A stretch of 64,000 nucleotides of DNA from Larix kaempferi (taxonomy: Eukaryota > Streptophyta > Pinopsida > Pinales > Pinaceae). Every line of letters starts with the position of its first letter. The first letter of the stretch is position 1. Below the pieces are notes generated by a model. That model made no database searches and had not been told where the DNA came from. It worked only from the letters and a program-made list of their open reading frames with translations. The position numbers and the translations under genes are program-made. The stretch covers positions 719,001 through 783,000 of the forward strand of contig BSBM01001383.1 in NCBI GenBank assembly GCA_027924585.1, read 5' to 3'. This document shows positions 45,958-56,549 of this stretch, one piece after another.

Positions 45958-46925
45958 TGCTTATAATACCCAAACGAGGAAACGAGTGTCGTGGGCAAGC
46001 AAACTAGTTCCATGCAGTGGAACATACCTATGCTCAATGCAAGGAAATGTGTGCAGGATAGGGACACTCGAGGGGATGTTTCCTTGAAGGTAAAGGTAAA
46101 TCAAGATGCAAAGAATTAATGATAGGCTCTGCTTGTCTAGGATTGAGAAGTGCTTAGGAAAATTGGATTATAATACTGAAGCGGGAGCCGACACTAGGCT
46201 CAAAAAATGCAAGCAGATCAATGATATGCAATTACAACTTGACATAATAGGGAGTCCCTGTGTGTAATAGCCAGAGTATAAGATAAGAAGAAACATGAGG
46301 TTTATATGCAAAGTCATGGCAGGACTATAAGGGACTCCCATACCTAAGTAGGAACTGTAGCATGGGCACCAAATGACAAAATAGGTTCTAACTAGGGTAC
46401 CCATGGTCGAGAAAGCACTACTACTTAAATAATGACACTTCTAGAAGCAGCCGGAAGGTTCCATGTTAATAAAAAGCGGGTTCACACCTAAGGTTTATGA
46501 ATCGTGGTCATAGGTCAATGCAAAAATGCATGCGGAGTGAAATCCTAACCTATATGACGGGGACGATATATACCCGCCGAAGGCGCAAATCATGTTAAAA
46601 AAGGCTGAAATTTGTTATGGTCTGAAGAAACTATTTCAAAAAGTACCTTACACCATAGAATTAGTACATTAGGCCATAAAATATTAAAATATAGGGTAAA
46701 AAAATATATAAAGTGGGTAAAGTTTTTCTTCAAATAGTAAAAATAGGAATTTTTACCATGCCATTTCTATTTTTTACCACAATAGTGCATTTGGAGCCCA
46801 TTTTACCCTCTTCCTTCAATCGATGATTTTGGGAGCTACAAGAGATGAAATCATGAGCCGTCTAGACCAAGTAAGTATCCTCACCATGCTCTTCAATTTC
46901 ATTGGTAAAATTTTAAATTTTACCG
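45958..46925. other. unassigned foreign DNA right of the hAT element
   Basis: This continues the block interrupted by the hAT insertion. No coding motif or repeat pair is seen. It ends where Tat homology restarts near 46926. Confidence 0.4.
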
Positions 46926-47635
46926 GTGGAAAAGGCATATTCTTTCCGCCTTGAATTTGGTTGTACAAATAATGTAGCCGAATATGAGGCCTTGCTGTTA
47001 GGTTTGGAATAGCTCGAGATCTGAAGATCAAATGTATTAGTGTGATAGGTGATTCACACTTGATAGTGTACTAGGTAAGAAATCAATATGCGACAAAGAA
47101 TGATAGACTAAGGAATTATAGGAATGTTGTCTGGGACTCCTTTAGTTATTCTATGTGTTTGGAATAAAGGGAGTCCCTAGAAATGAGAATACCCTTGTAG
47201 ATTCCTTGGCTTCTGCAACCAGTATGTTTGAGGTTTCAAAGGAGTTTTCTAAAAGAAACTACAAAATGAAAGTGCTTTTTAGGTCATCTATGCCAGATAA
47301 TAAAAAATACTGGCAAGTTTTTGAGGATGATGCTCAGATAATATGCTTCATAAAGAGCATGGGTGAATTTGAAGGGAATGATGTCAATTTGAAAGATGAA
47401 ATGGAAGGCCATTCAATACCTGACATGGACGTTATGGAAGCCATGATCCCAATAGAGAAGAAATTTAACTGAAATGATGAATATAATGAACGATGAGCTG
47501 AGGCTGTTGATGAAGTCTTAGAAATAAATGTAGTTTCAACATCCAGTCTCAAAATGGTCAAGATTGGAAATAACACCTCCAGAGAAGAAAGAAGGGTGAT
47601 TGAGAATTTGATTTGGGAATATAAGGATATTTTTT
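46926..47635 (+). pseudogene. Tat archaeal-type RNase H, copy 2, and linker to RT
   Basis: 46926-47334 repeats 31258-31667, beginning within the RNase H after its first Asp motif. Readable parts include GIKGVPRNENTLVDSLASAT, then an acidic linker FEDDAQIICFIKSMGEFEG and SREERRVIENLIWEYKDIFS that leads into RT. The first catalytic motif is missing from this copy, and stops are frequent. It runs directly into RT, which shows the protease / archaeal RNase H / RT order of this family. Confidence 0.8.
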
Positions 47636-48776
47636 CCTAAACATATGATGAATCTACCATCCAACACACTATCCCTTTAAAGGAGGGAGCTAAACATTAT
47701 AGGTAGAAATTTCGCAACATGAACCCGAAATTAGCTCCGTTGGTCAAGAAAGAGATGGAGAAAATCTTAGCCACTAGAATCATCAAACCTCTCTGTTACA
47801 CCACTTGGGTGTCAAATGCAATAATAGTGCGAAAAAGAACGGGGATATTAGAATCTGTATTGACTTCAAAAATTTGAATTAGGCCTTGTTAAGGATAATT
47901 ACCCATTGCCGAATAGGGCAAACCTATTGCAAAGCGTTACTGGAGCGAGTATGTTGTCTATGCTTGATGGTTTTTCGGGATGCAACCAAGTGCATATTAG
48001 GAAGGAGGAACAAAGCAAGACAACCTTCACCACTCCCTGGGGAACTTATGAATATATATTCGAATTCCATTTATACTTTTAAATGTTGGATCAACGTTCA
48101 AAAGGCTATGGATCAGTCATTTAGTGATTTGATTGGAATGCTGATCGCAATTTACCAAGATGACCTGACAATTTTCTCGTAGGAGAGGAGTGACCATGTA
48201 AAGCACTTAAGGAAGGTGTTTGATATGTGCCACAAGTTTGGAATCTCGTTAAACCCAAAGAAGCGAATGTTTGGTATTGATGAAGAAAAACAATTAGGGA
48301 GCACGGTATCTAAAGATGGAATTTGCATTGACCTTGAAAGGATTCAGGCCATTGAGAAAATCCTCTCCCCTCATAATCTCAAGACTCTTAGATCTTTCTT
48401 TGGAAAGACAAATTTTGTTAGGAGATTCATTCCTAGTTTGGAGGAACTGGCCAAGCATCTGAATGATTTATTAAAGAAGGATGTTAAGTTTCTGTGGGAT
48501 ATAACATGCGCTCATTCTTTCAAGATGATAAAGACTACCATTTCAGCATCCCTTGTGCTAATTAGCCTATCCTACAACAAGGATTTTATTATCTTCTCTT
48601 TCACCTCAAAGGATATGATCGCAGGTGTGATTTTACAAAAGAATAAAGAAAACCATGAGCTACCTATTGCATTTATGAGCAAAAATATGTGTGATACAGA
48701 GTTAAATTATAAAACCACAGAGAAACAATCTTATGCTTTGGTGAAGTTTCTAAATCATTTCCGAACCTATATATGA
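47636..48776 (+). pseudogene. Tat reverse transcriptase and RNase H remnant
   Basis: RT starts with STIQHTIPLKEGAKHYR and MEKILATRIIKPL, followed by MLDGFSGCNQVHIRKEEQSK and FTTPWGTYEY across frameshifts (47940-48060). The catalytic box reads IAIYQDDLTIFS near 48147-48180, YQDD instead of the usual YLDD, then a stop. The thumb/connection FGISLNPKKRMFGIDEEKQL and FFGKTNFVRRFIPS follow in an open 186-residue segment (48216-48776). This segment enters the second RNase H: KDFIIFSFTSKDMIAGVILQ and PIAFMSKNMCDTELNYKTTE. The protein is inactive because of stops and shifts but clearly Ty3/Gypsy. Confidence 0.88.
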
Positions 48777-48969
48777 TATTCCAGAGTTCTAGCCTATGTT
48801 CCTTACTGAGCTGTTAAAGACGTTCTATCTCAGCATGATGGTCCAGGGATTAGAGAAAAATGGTTATAAAATATTCAAGAGTATGACCTTGAAATAAAAC
48901 CTATCAAGATTTTGAATGGTCAAGGTTTAGCACAACTTTTGACTAAAGGAAATGAGCGAGATATAGAAT

Positions 48970-50290
48970 ATGGGTAGAAAACAAATCAAAACAATGCAAT
49001 TTTTTTTTCTCATTAATGAGGAACACAAATGGTACATAGAAATTTTATTTTATCTAAAGAATTTGTCATGTCTCAACCATTTGGTGGATCACCAAAGGAG
49101 AACCCTTAGACTCAAGGCTGACAAGTACGTTATTACTAAAGATGGTATTGGGTGGAAGAATCCAAAAGGAATTATTCTCAGGTGTGTTCGACTAGATGAA
49201 TCAATCATTATGTTAAAAGAAATGCATGCTGGGTTGTGCATTGGCCATTACACTCCCAACATTGCCGCTGCAAAAATCATGCAGGATGGATATTATTGGC
49301 GTATTTTATTCAAGGATGTTCACCTTTTTTTAAGGTCTTGTCAGCAATGCCAAAATTTCAGGAGTAAGCCTCGATTACTAGCATTACCCCTTACACCAAT
49401 TATTGTTGAGGCACATTTTCAACAGTGGGGTATGGAATTTGTAGGACCTTTTAATGAAAATTCAAGCAATGGGCACAAATATATCCTCACTTCTACTGAT
49501 TATTTTACTCAATGGGTTGAGGTCATTTCTACTAAGAGAGCTACAATTGAGGTGTTGGTGAAATTCCTGGAGGAAAATATTGTTTCATGATTTGGATGGA
49601 CCCTGAAGATAATTACTGATAATGATAAGGCATTTAGCATGATCGAAATGTCAACCTTTTGTTTGAACCATGGAATAATGTTGTCTCATTCTTCCAATTA
49701 TTACCCTCAGGGAAATGGTCTAGCCGAATCTAGTAACAAAAACCTGATAAACTTATTAAAGAAAATGGTCGGGTATAACAGGAGGAGTTGGGATAGCAAG
49801 TTGAAATATGCTTTGTGGGTTGATTAGACCACCACAAAAAGGATAACTAGTAAATAACCTTTTGAATTGGTATATGGATAGAGTTGTATACTTCCCATAA
49901 ATCTACAAATCCTGATATACGAGTTGTTGCATCAATTCACTTTTGACCAAGAAGCAATCCAAGCTAGGATAGATGGATTGGTGGAGCTTGATGAATGACA
50001 AAGAGAAGATTTTGATCAAGAAATAATCCAATAAGAAAGAATTAAAGGCACATTTGATCAAAGCACCAGGAATGAAGAATTTAAAATTGGTGACATGATA
50101 TTCTTATGGGATAAGCTTCGAGAAAAACCAGGAAATCATGGTAAATTGGAAAATTTGTGGATGGGGCCATATCGAGTAGCAAGATAGTCGGAAAGGGATC
50201 ATTGCATTTAGAAAATTTGGAAGGGGAGAAAATTGAGTTTTCGGTAAATGTTATGTTATTAAAGCATTACTTCCCTCCCATAAATTGAAG
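48970..50290 (+). pseudogene. Tat integrase remnant
   Basis: An open 206-residue segment (48970-49590) contains the H2C2 zinc finger: MHAGLCIGHY with two His, then RSCQQCQ with two Cys. The catalytic core follows: QWGMEFVGPF, where the expected first Asp is Glu, IITDNDKAF with the second Asp after a TGA near 49588, and GNGLAESSNKNL with the catalytic Glu. A C-terminal piece near 50080-50190 reads GDMIFLWDKLREKPGNHGK and WMGPYRVA, matching the GDLVL...GPF pattern of plant Gypsy integrases. No chromodomain is seen, as expected for Tat. Confidence 0.88.
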
Positions 50291-50564
50291 TAATCCTCGT
50301 GTAATATGTTAGTGTAGCACAAATTTGGAGCTTTGTGTTTTCATAGTTTAGTATGATTTCCTGCATCTATGTTTCTTCCATATATGTGTGCTTACAGTAG
50401 GTAGCAATTTATTCTAGTTAAATGCTTAGAAATTTTTTTAGCTTTTAATTTCAATTTGTCATTTCATTTCAGTTCTATTTTCTTTATATATTGAGCACTC
50501 ACGACCAGTCTGTGAGAAAGGTATAGTGTTGGTATTTTGCAGGTGCACGTACTTGAGACATAGA

Positions 50565-50640
50565 GGGTAGTTTTGGACCAGAGATGACGAGGTTCCCAAG
50601 CGCTCTCTCCCTCAAAGCACTTGTCCCAATTGGGGCCAGA
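50565..50640 (+). other. polypurine-tract flank of the Tat element
   Basis: The blocks CAAGCGCTCTCTCCCT, AGCACTTGTCCCA and GGGGCCAGA stand directly before the 3' LTR start TGTTATCACA. They match 6950-7025 (minus) of the 11.8-kb element. GGGGCCAGA is the purine-rich end. Confidence 0.7.
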
Positions 50641-51008
50641 TGTTATCACATATTCTATAGATGGGACTTTTCATTTTGTCAAAGTAGATTGCATTTTTTG
50701 ATCCAATCCTTGTAGTGGATGCAATATCCTATCATATAGTATCAGTGAATTTGAGGATTATCTCACTCTTCAGCAGCTGGTCATATATAGTGGCACACCA
50801 TCAAAGGGGTTACCTTTGTCATTTTCAGCCCTCTTCATGTCATCCCCTGTGATACATCTTGGATCTTGGTACAGTGGACCTTCATGGTCATCTTTATGTG
50901 GATTGGATCTTATCTTTCCTTATCCCTCCAGAGTTAGCATAGGTGGATACTTTGCAGTTGCTGCTCAGATAAGGTATATGGAAGAGGTATACACATGGAT
51001 TTAATGAG

Positions 51009-51100
51009 TTTTATTGATGGACTGACTTATGTTAGACTATCATTTTATTGATGGACTGACTTATGTTAGACTATCGTTTTATTGATGGACTGACTTTGTT
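51009..51100. repeat. 34-bp tandem repeat, about 2.7 copies, in the Tat 3' LTR
   Basis: Units start at 51009, 51043 and 51077. The first two differ by one base. Confidence 0.9.
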
Positions 51101-51196
51101 ATACTTAGCATGTAGTTATTCATAAATTTTACTCATGATTAATGGAGTAACACCTCTTGCATGCATCACATATGATTATTCTATCATCTTGAACAT

Positions 51197-51270
51197 TGGT
51201 CATTTTGACCAAACTTTGACTTTTTGACTGGTCAAACTCAGGGTTGACTTGGTCAAAGGGCCAAGTCAAC
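51197..51270. promoter_or_regulatory. W-box-type TTGAC cluster, Tat 3' LTR copy
   Basis: Seven TTGAC/GTCAA cores remain in about 74 bp, matching the 26662-26737 cluster. Confidence 0.5.
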
Positions 51271-51680
51271 AACAGGTACTTCACTACTTATCATCATTGA
51301 TCATATCTTCCTCATTGGAGGCCAATTGGACCCCTACAAGTATCGTTTGAGGCATTATTGAATTAATTGGCTAAATTTAATTATTTTCCTAAGGTTTGCG
51401 GAAAATAATTAGCCTATATATTTAAAAATATTTGGAGATAAATTCTAATAGATCATATCAAATTGGTTATGGGAACATGAGTAGTGGATATTATGGTTTT
51501 TGAGGTCTACAAATTCATTTGTGTAATCATATTTCTAATCCAGGTAAATGAAGATGAAGATTTGGGCAGTTGTGTGATTAATTATTTTAATTCAACATAA
51601 AATTAAAAAAAAAAACAAGGTCTTTGATGTATGATGGTGGGATAAGTGAATGGAAATATATTCCATTGGGTATTGTTATA

Positions 51681-53738
51681 TGTTGGAATATCCAGTAATA
51701 CTAAGCGGGGGGGGGGGGCGGGGGTGAATCAATATTGGGCCTTTTTAACAATTTTAACCACTTTTAAATATTTATTAAAACACAAGACCAACAAAATAAA
51801 CATGGAAACCCAATTGGGAAATCCAAAAACTCTTTCTATAACTGCAAAATTATATTTACAATTGTTTTTGCAAGCACCAACTTGCTAGAGACACCAATCC
51901 CCAACTTTCTCAGCTACACTTGAAGGATGCACCAACACCTTGTTTTGTCAGCTACCACTGACAGGATGCACCAACACCCTATTTACCAGTTTCCACTGGA
52001 AGGAGGCTACAACCCCCTGCAGGCTTCCTGGCCTGCCCTGACACCACCCTACCTCCTTGATATGGTTTTTAGAACTTCAAGACTTCTTCCGGATAAGCTG
52101 TTGTTTTAATATGTATTTGACCTCTATTCTGCTTTGGATATGCACTTTTTAATGTACAAATATCCCTTTCTTCCAAGAATAAATCCTGTATATATATCAT
52201 CATGTATTTACTTAAAACAACATGTCTTTTCATTCAAGCATCACAAGAAATCATCGTGTCTTTTCATATCAAAACATCATATCGTTTAATGATTCATCAT
52301 GCCTCTTCACCACGTCCTTTCACTAAATATTATATCTCTGTCTATTAGTTAATGAATAACGTTTCATGATTATTAATCTTGTTAGTTAATAATAAAAACT
52401 TCGTTTCTTAGAATTTAACCAATCTGGCATTTTCAAGCACAATGCGAGCATCATTCTTCAGGCATCTTTAGGCATCATTCTTCAGACATCTTCAGGCATC
52501 ATTCTTCAAGCATTATTATTCAGGAATCATTCATGATATTGCAGGCATCTTTTATACACAAGGCGGGCATTTTTTTTTATAAAGTGGGCATATTTTTCTT
52601 CAAGGCAGACATGATTTTTTTTTAACTGAGCAACTTCAGTTTTCATACGTGTGACCACCAGAGGGAAAAATGAGAACATTATTGGATGGAAAATTCAACA
52701 AAGAACAAATCCATATCATTTGTTGAATTTATTGACACAAAGATAACATCTGGTGTGCATTTGCAAATGGCCTCTTAAACCCTTGATTTAACACTTAGAC
52801 AAATTTATCAAACCCTAAGTCAACTTGAGCTGATTTTTATTTTCACCAACATTGGAAATATGAAGCATCCACAACGTGAGGGACACCATGCAGATTCCAT
52901 CCATGTAAATTTCATTCTCTGCAATCTCATCCTCTCTCCTTGGCGGGCATTTTACTGGGACAGTGTAAATCATGCCAGAGGGCACTTTTGGCAAGCCAAT
53001 ATCTTCACCCTCAAAGATTGTTTTGGAAAAATAATCATATGGTTATATGCACAAAGCAATAGTATACATTCCTATATCCTCATAATTAATTAATCAATCA
53101 AATACAAAAGGTGACGTGCATTTTCCTGAGGCTACTTAGGCAGTTTTACCAGAAGAATTTATACTTGGCCAAATCCTTCAATTTTCAAGGTGAATTTTTA
53201 TTTCACCAAAAAACTGAAACTATGATACCAAAAAATAGTATACATCTAACTGAGCTCATCACAAATGGTTTCACCTTCAAATTCATCATCCTCTGACCTG
53301 TGCGTGCATTTTACTGAAGTGGGTTCCCAACCAATAAAACAACCCGAAACCTTGTTGTGGAAGACCTGTATCTTTCTCCTCAAACACTCTTAAAGAAAAC
53401 AAAGAACATGGTCAGATTCAAAATTCAACAAGATACATCCTGACACTCTCAAATAATTTTTATCATTAACCTATGAGATATGGTGGGCATTTTCCTAGAT
53501 CAACTTAGACTAATTTTCCAATACTTAGTCAATTTTCAGAATTTCACCAAATTGCCATACTTTTACATAATGATTTAAAATTGTAATAATGAATTCATGA
53601 GAGCACTAGAATGCCATCATATGGATTTTCAGCCTCATCACACATGCCACATCATCATACATGCGATGCCATCACTTCCTTTGTTATTCCTTTGTCATTA
53701 ATCAACTTCTTTGACATCAATGACAATCATACTCAACA
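51681..53738 (-). repeat. 3' LTR of Copia element 1
   Basis: In the plus view it starts TGTTGGAATATCC within the Tat LTR (flank TTATA) and ends ATACTCAACA just before a polypurine tract read on the minus strand, about 2.06 kb. It contains a long G run at about 51707-51726, a short tandem motif GGCATCATTCTTCA near 52446-52515, and a dispersed motif GGGCATTTT followed by ACT or CCT (about 52563, 52941, 53113, 53306, 53485). The spacing suggests old ~180-bp internal duplications. Confidence 0.65.
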
Positions 53739-53752
53739 TTCTCCCCCTTTGT
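53739..53752 (-). other. polypurine tract of Copia element 1
   Basis: The minus strand reads CAAAGGGGGAGAA just before the LTR, the usual Copia form. Two more CTCCCCC tracts follow at about 53781 and 53815. Confidence 0.7.
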
Positions 53753-53846
53753 CACTGATGACAACAACTCTTCAAATTTCTCCCCCTTTGACATTAATGA
53801 AAAAGGTTCTCAAAACTCCCCCTGTCACCATTTATCTCCTTGTGAA

Positions 53847-54890
53847 CTATTTCCTTCTTTTGTGACATGGTACAATATTCAGTTTATCCCAAGGAAGAGG
53901 GATAACCCCCAGCTTCTGCCTAAGATAGGAAAATGACTCTCTAGGTAGTGGTTTAGTAAAAATGTTTGCAATTTGTTCCTTAGTATCAACATACTCCAAT
54001 TTGAAAACATTTTTTGATACTTGATCTCTTAGGAAATGATATTTAATTGGAATGTGCTTTGTCTTGGAGTGCATAATGGGATTTTTGGATATATTTATGG
54101 CACTCGTGTTGTCACATTTTATCACTACAGGGTGATCATACTTCACATGTAAATATTCTAATGTCTTCTTCATCCATATGATTTGGGTGTAGCATGAGGC
54201 AACATCAATGTATTCAGCCTCTGTTGTGGATAGGGAAATGGATGTTTACTTTTTGCTTAACCATGACACAAGACATTCTCCCAAAAAGAATGATGATCCA
54301 CTTGTGCTTTTCCTGTCATCAATGCTTCCAGCCCAATCGGAATCAGTATATGCAGTTAGTGTAAAGTTTTCTCCTTTAGGATACCACCGTCCAAAATAAA
54401 TGGTTCCTTTTAAATATCTGAGAATTCTTTTAGCTACCAGTACATGTGTTTCTTTTGGAGCAGATTGAAATCTTGCCACTACTACTACAACTTGCATCAC
54501 ATATGGCCTTGTGGATGTCACATACAACATGATTCCAATCATTGATCTATACATAGTGTGATCAACTTCCAATGACTCATCATCCTTACTCAACTTGCAC
54601 CGTGTGACCAATGGAGTGCTCACAGGTTTGAAATCCTCCATTTTGAAAATTTTCAACATTTCTTTAATATATTTAGTTTGAGACATAAAAATTCCTTTGT
54701 CTGACTGTGATACTTGCAACCCTAGAAATAAAGTTAATTCCCCGAGCATTGGCATTTCGAATTCCTTTTGCATTGCTGTAGCAAACTGTTTACTTAGAGA
54801 GTTTAGATTACTTCCAAAAATAATATTATCCACGTAAAGTACAACAATTTTCATGTTCCGATTTTCTATTTTGAAATATAGATTATTGTA
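53847..54890 (-). pseudogene. Copia element 1 RT C-terminal part and RNase H
   Basis: The minus strand reads LYFKIENRNMKIVVLYVDN from 54890, where the RT box YVDD is YVDN, so a catalytic Asp is lost. The connection follows: FLGLQVSQSDKGIFMSQ, YRSMIGIMLYVTSTRP. The RNase H reads TAYTDSDWAGSIDDRKSTSG near 54300, TEAEYI after a stop near 54225, then KCDNTSAINISKNP and ANIFTKPLPRESF to the end. Gag, integrase and the N-terminal RT are missing because the sequence changes to minisatellite DNA at about 54891. Confidence 0.88.
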
Positions 54891-54979
54891 CTCATCAGTA
54901 ACTCAAACAGTTACTGGAACATCAACATCTTCAGTACTGAGTCTTCATCTTCTGCAACACTCAAACAACTACAATAACA

Positions 54980-55145
54980 TCATCATCTGGATCTCTCGAT
55001 CAACAGCATCATCTGGATCTCTCGATCAACAACATCAACATCTGGATCCTCTCGATCAACAACATCAACATCTGGATCCCCCGATCAACAGTATCATCAT
55101 CTCGATCATCTTGATCATCATCATCTAGATCATCTCGATCAACAG
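54980..55145. repeat. minisatellite 1: ATCTGGATC-CTCGATCAACA units
   Basis: Units of about 26-32 bp contain catcatctggatctctcgat or catcaacatctggatcctct. The edges are ragged. Confidence 0.8.
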
Positions 55146-55199
55146 TATCATCATAGCAACATACTATTCAATACACATGATCCAATTACGGGATGATAA

Positions 55200-55445
55200 A
55201 TCCCTCTCACTTTAAGACACCTCTCATGTCTATGGACGATGCAATCCAGATCTACTTACAGGATGATCAATCCTGATCCATTTAAGACACCTCTCATGTC
55301 TATGGACGATGCAGTCCAGATCAATTCAATACACCTTTCATGTCTAAGGACGATGCAGTCTTGATCCTTTTAAGACACCTCTCATGTCTAAGGACGATGC
55401 AGTCCTTGATCCATTTAAGACACCTCTCATGTCTAAGGACGATGC
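55200..55445. repeat. minisatellite 2: ~52-bp units with CATGTCTAAGGACGATGCAG
   Basis: About five units each contain acacctctcatgtctaagg followed by GACGATGCAGTC. Confidence 0.85.
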
Positions 55446-55628
55446 AGTCTTGACCACAGTGCCAATCCTCTTTCATACTGGATGTGACCTAGATTAAATC
55501 TAGGATTTATCACCATAGAGCCAATCATTTTTCATACTGGATGTGACCTAGATCAGATCTAGTATTTACCACTATAGAGCCAGTCCTTTTTCATACTGGA
55601 TGTGACCTAGATCAGATCTAGGATTTAC
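55446..55628. repeat. minisatellite 3: ~61-bp units, three copies
   Basis: Each unit includes TTCATACTGGATGTGACCTA followed by GATCAGATCTAG and ends in a caccatagagccaatc-like segment. Confidence 0.88.
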
Positions 55629-56068
55629 CATGTACATTTTGAACTAAATGTTCAGGGAAGATGCAATCCTATCACGTACATTTTGAACTAAATGTTCAGG
55701 GACGATGCGGTCCTATCATGTACATTTTGAACTAAACGTTCAGGGATGATGCAGTCCTATCACATACATTTTGAACTAAATGTTCATGGACATTGCAGTC
55801 CTATCACGTACATTTTGAACTAAATATTCAGGGACGATGCAGTCCTATCACATACATTTTGAACTAAATGTTCAGGGACGATGCAGTCCTATCACGTACA
55901 TTTTGAACTAAATGTTCAGGGATGATGCAGTGCTATCACGTACATTTTGAACTAAATGTTCAGGGATGATGCAGTCCTATCATGTACATTTTGAACTAAA
56001 TCTTCAGGGATGATGCAGTCCTATCATGTACAAGTTGAACTAAATGTTCAGGGACGATGCAGTCCTAT
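55629..56068. repeat. minisatellite 4: 44-bp unit, ten copies
   Basis: Ten consecutive units of exactly 44 bp, each with gtacattttgaactaaatgt then TCAGGGACGATGCAGTCCTAT. Units differ by a few bases. Confidence 0.95.
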
Positions 56069-56260
56069 CATGTCCACTAGGGACCACTTTCTCGGAGACA
56101 TATGTCTACGGATCTCTTTTAGGACATGTGTCCAAGGATGATACAATCCATCTCGTCCACTAGGGACCATTTCTCGGAGACATATGTCTACGGATCAATT
56201 CAGGGACTGAAGTCCAGGGATGATACAATCCCTCCTCGTCCACTTAGACAAAGTCTAAGG
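56069..56260. repeat. minisatellite 5: ~90-bp unit, two copies
   Basis: Each unit holds TCCACTAGGGACCA, CTCGGAGACATATGTCTACG and a GGATGATACAATCC core, a variant of the GGACGATGCAGTCC core of the other arrays. Confidence 0.85.
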
Positions 56261-56267
56261 ACCATAT

Positions 56268-56500
56268 ATCGACCTCATCGTCGGAACCGGTAACCTCATC
56301 ATTGACCTCATCGTCGAAACAGGTAACCTCATCATCGACCTCATCATCGAAACAGGTAACCTCATTATCAACCTCATCGTCGGAACAAGTAACCTCATCA
56401 TCGACACAAGTGTGCTCATCATCGATACAAGTATCCTCATCATCGATACAAGTATCCACATCATCAATACATGTATCCTCATCATCGAACTTACCGTCGA
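56268..56500. repeat. minisatellite 6: CCTCATCATCGA units
   Basis: Short units of about 24-30 bp (acctcatcgtcgaaacaggt; catcatcgatacaagtatcc). The Asp-rich and Ser-rich ORFs across it are by-products of the repeat. Confidence 0.85.
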
Positions 56501-56532
56501 TGTAGGAAATCTCATCATCAACGACCATATCA

Positions 56533-56545
56533 CTCCCCCTTTCGA
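56533..56545 (-). other. polypurine tract of Copia element 2
   Basis: The minus strand reads CGAAAGGGGGAG, immediately followed by TGATATGG, a possible LTR start. The coding region ends just upstream, the normal Copia order. If so, the minisatellite chain at 54.9-56.5 kb is or has replaced the 3' LTR. Confidence 0.6.
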
Positions 56546-56549
56546 GGAG

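Larger units (their letters stand above)
18589..51680 (+). mobile_element. degenerate Tat-lineage Ty3/Gypsy retrotransposon broken by nested insertions
   Basis: LTR starts TGTTATCACATATTCTATAG occur at 18589 and 50641 and enclose, on the plus strand, a primer-binding site, protease, archaeal-type RNase H, RT, RNase H and integrase remnants in that order. The 5' LTR is split by element A. A solo Copia LTR splits the region after protease. A 15-kb block with element B and a hAT transposon separates the protease half from the RT half. The 3' LTR is cut by a Copia insertion at 51681. Many stops and frameshifts show it is inactive. It may instead be two partial copies of one family, because the RNase H segment is present twice. 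Confidence 0.7.
50641..51680 (+). repeat. 3' LTR of the Tat element, partial
   Basis: The first ~470 bp match 18589 onward. The LTR then skips about 1 kb relative to the 5' LTR and rejoins at sequence like 26585. It is cut at 51680 by the Copia LTR; the rest of the LTR is not seen in the window. It contains a 34-bp unit in nearly three copies at 51009-51100 (ttttattgatggactgactt) that is single in the 5' LTR, and a TTGAC cluster at 51197-51270. Confidence 0.8.

Noticed and set aside
55629-56068. Regular 44-bp array as a CRISPR-like structure
   Set aside because: Units are contiguous without unique spacers; it is a plain minisatellite in plant DNA.
56244-56533. Asp/Cys-rich ORF on the minus strand and Ser/Thr-rich ORF on the plus strand
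   Set aside because: They are translations of the short CATCATCGA minisatellite in several frames at once, not a gene.
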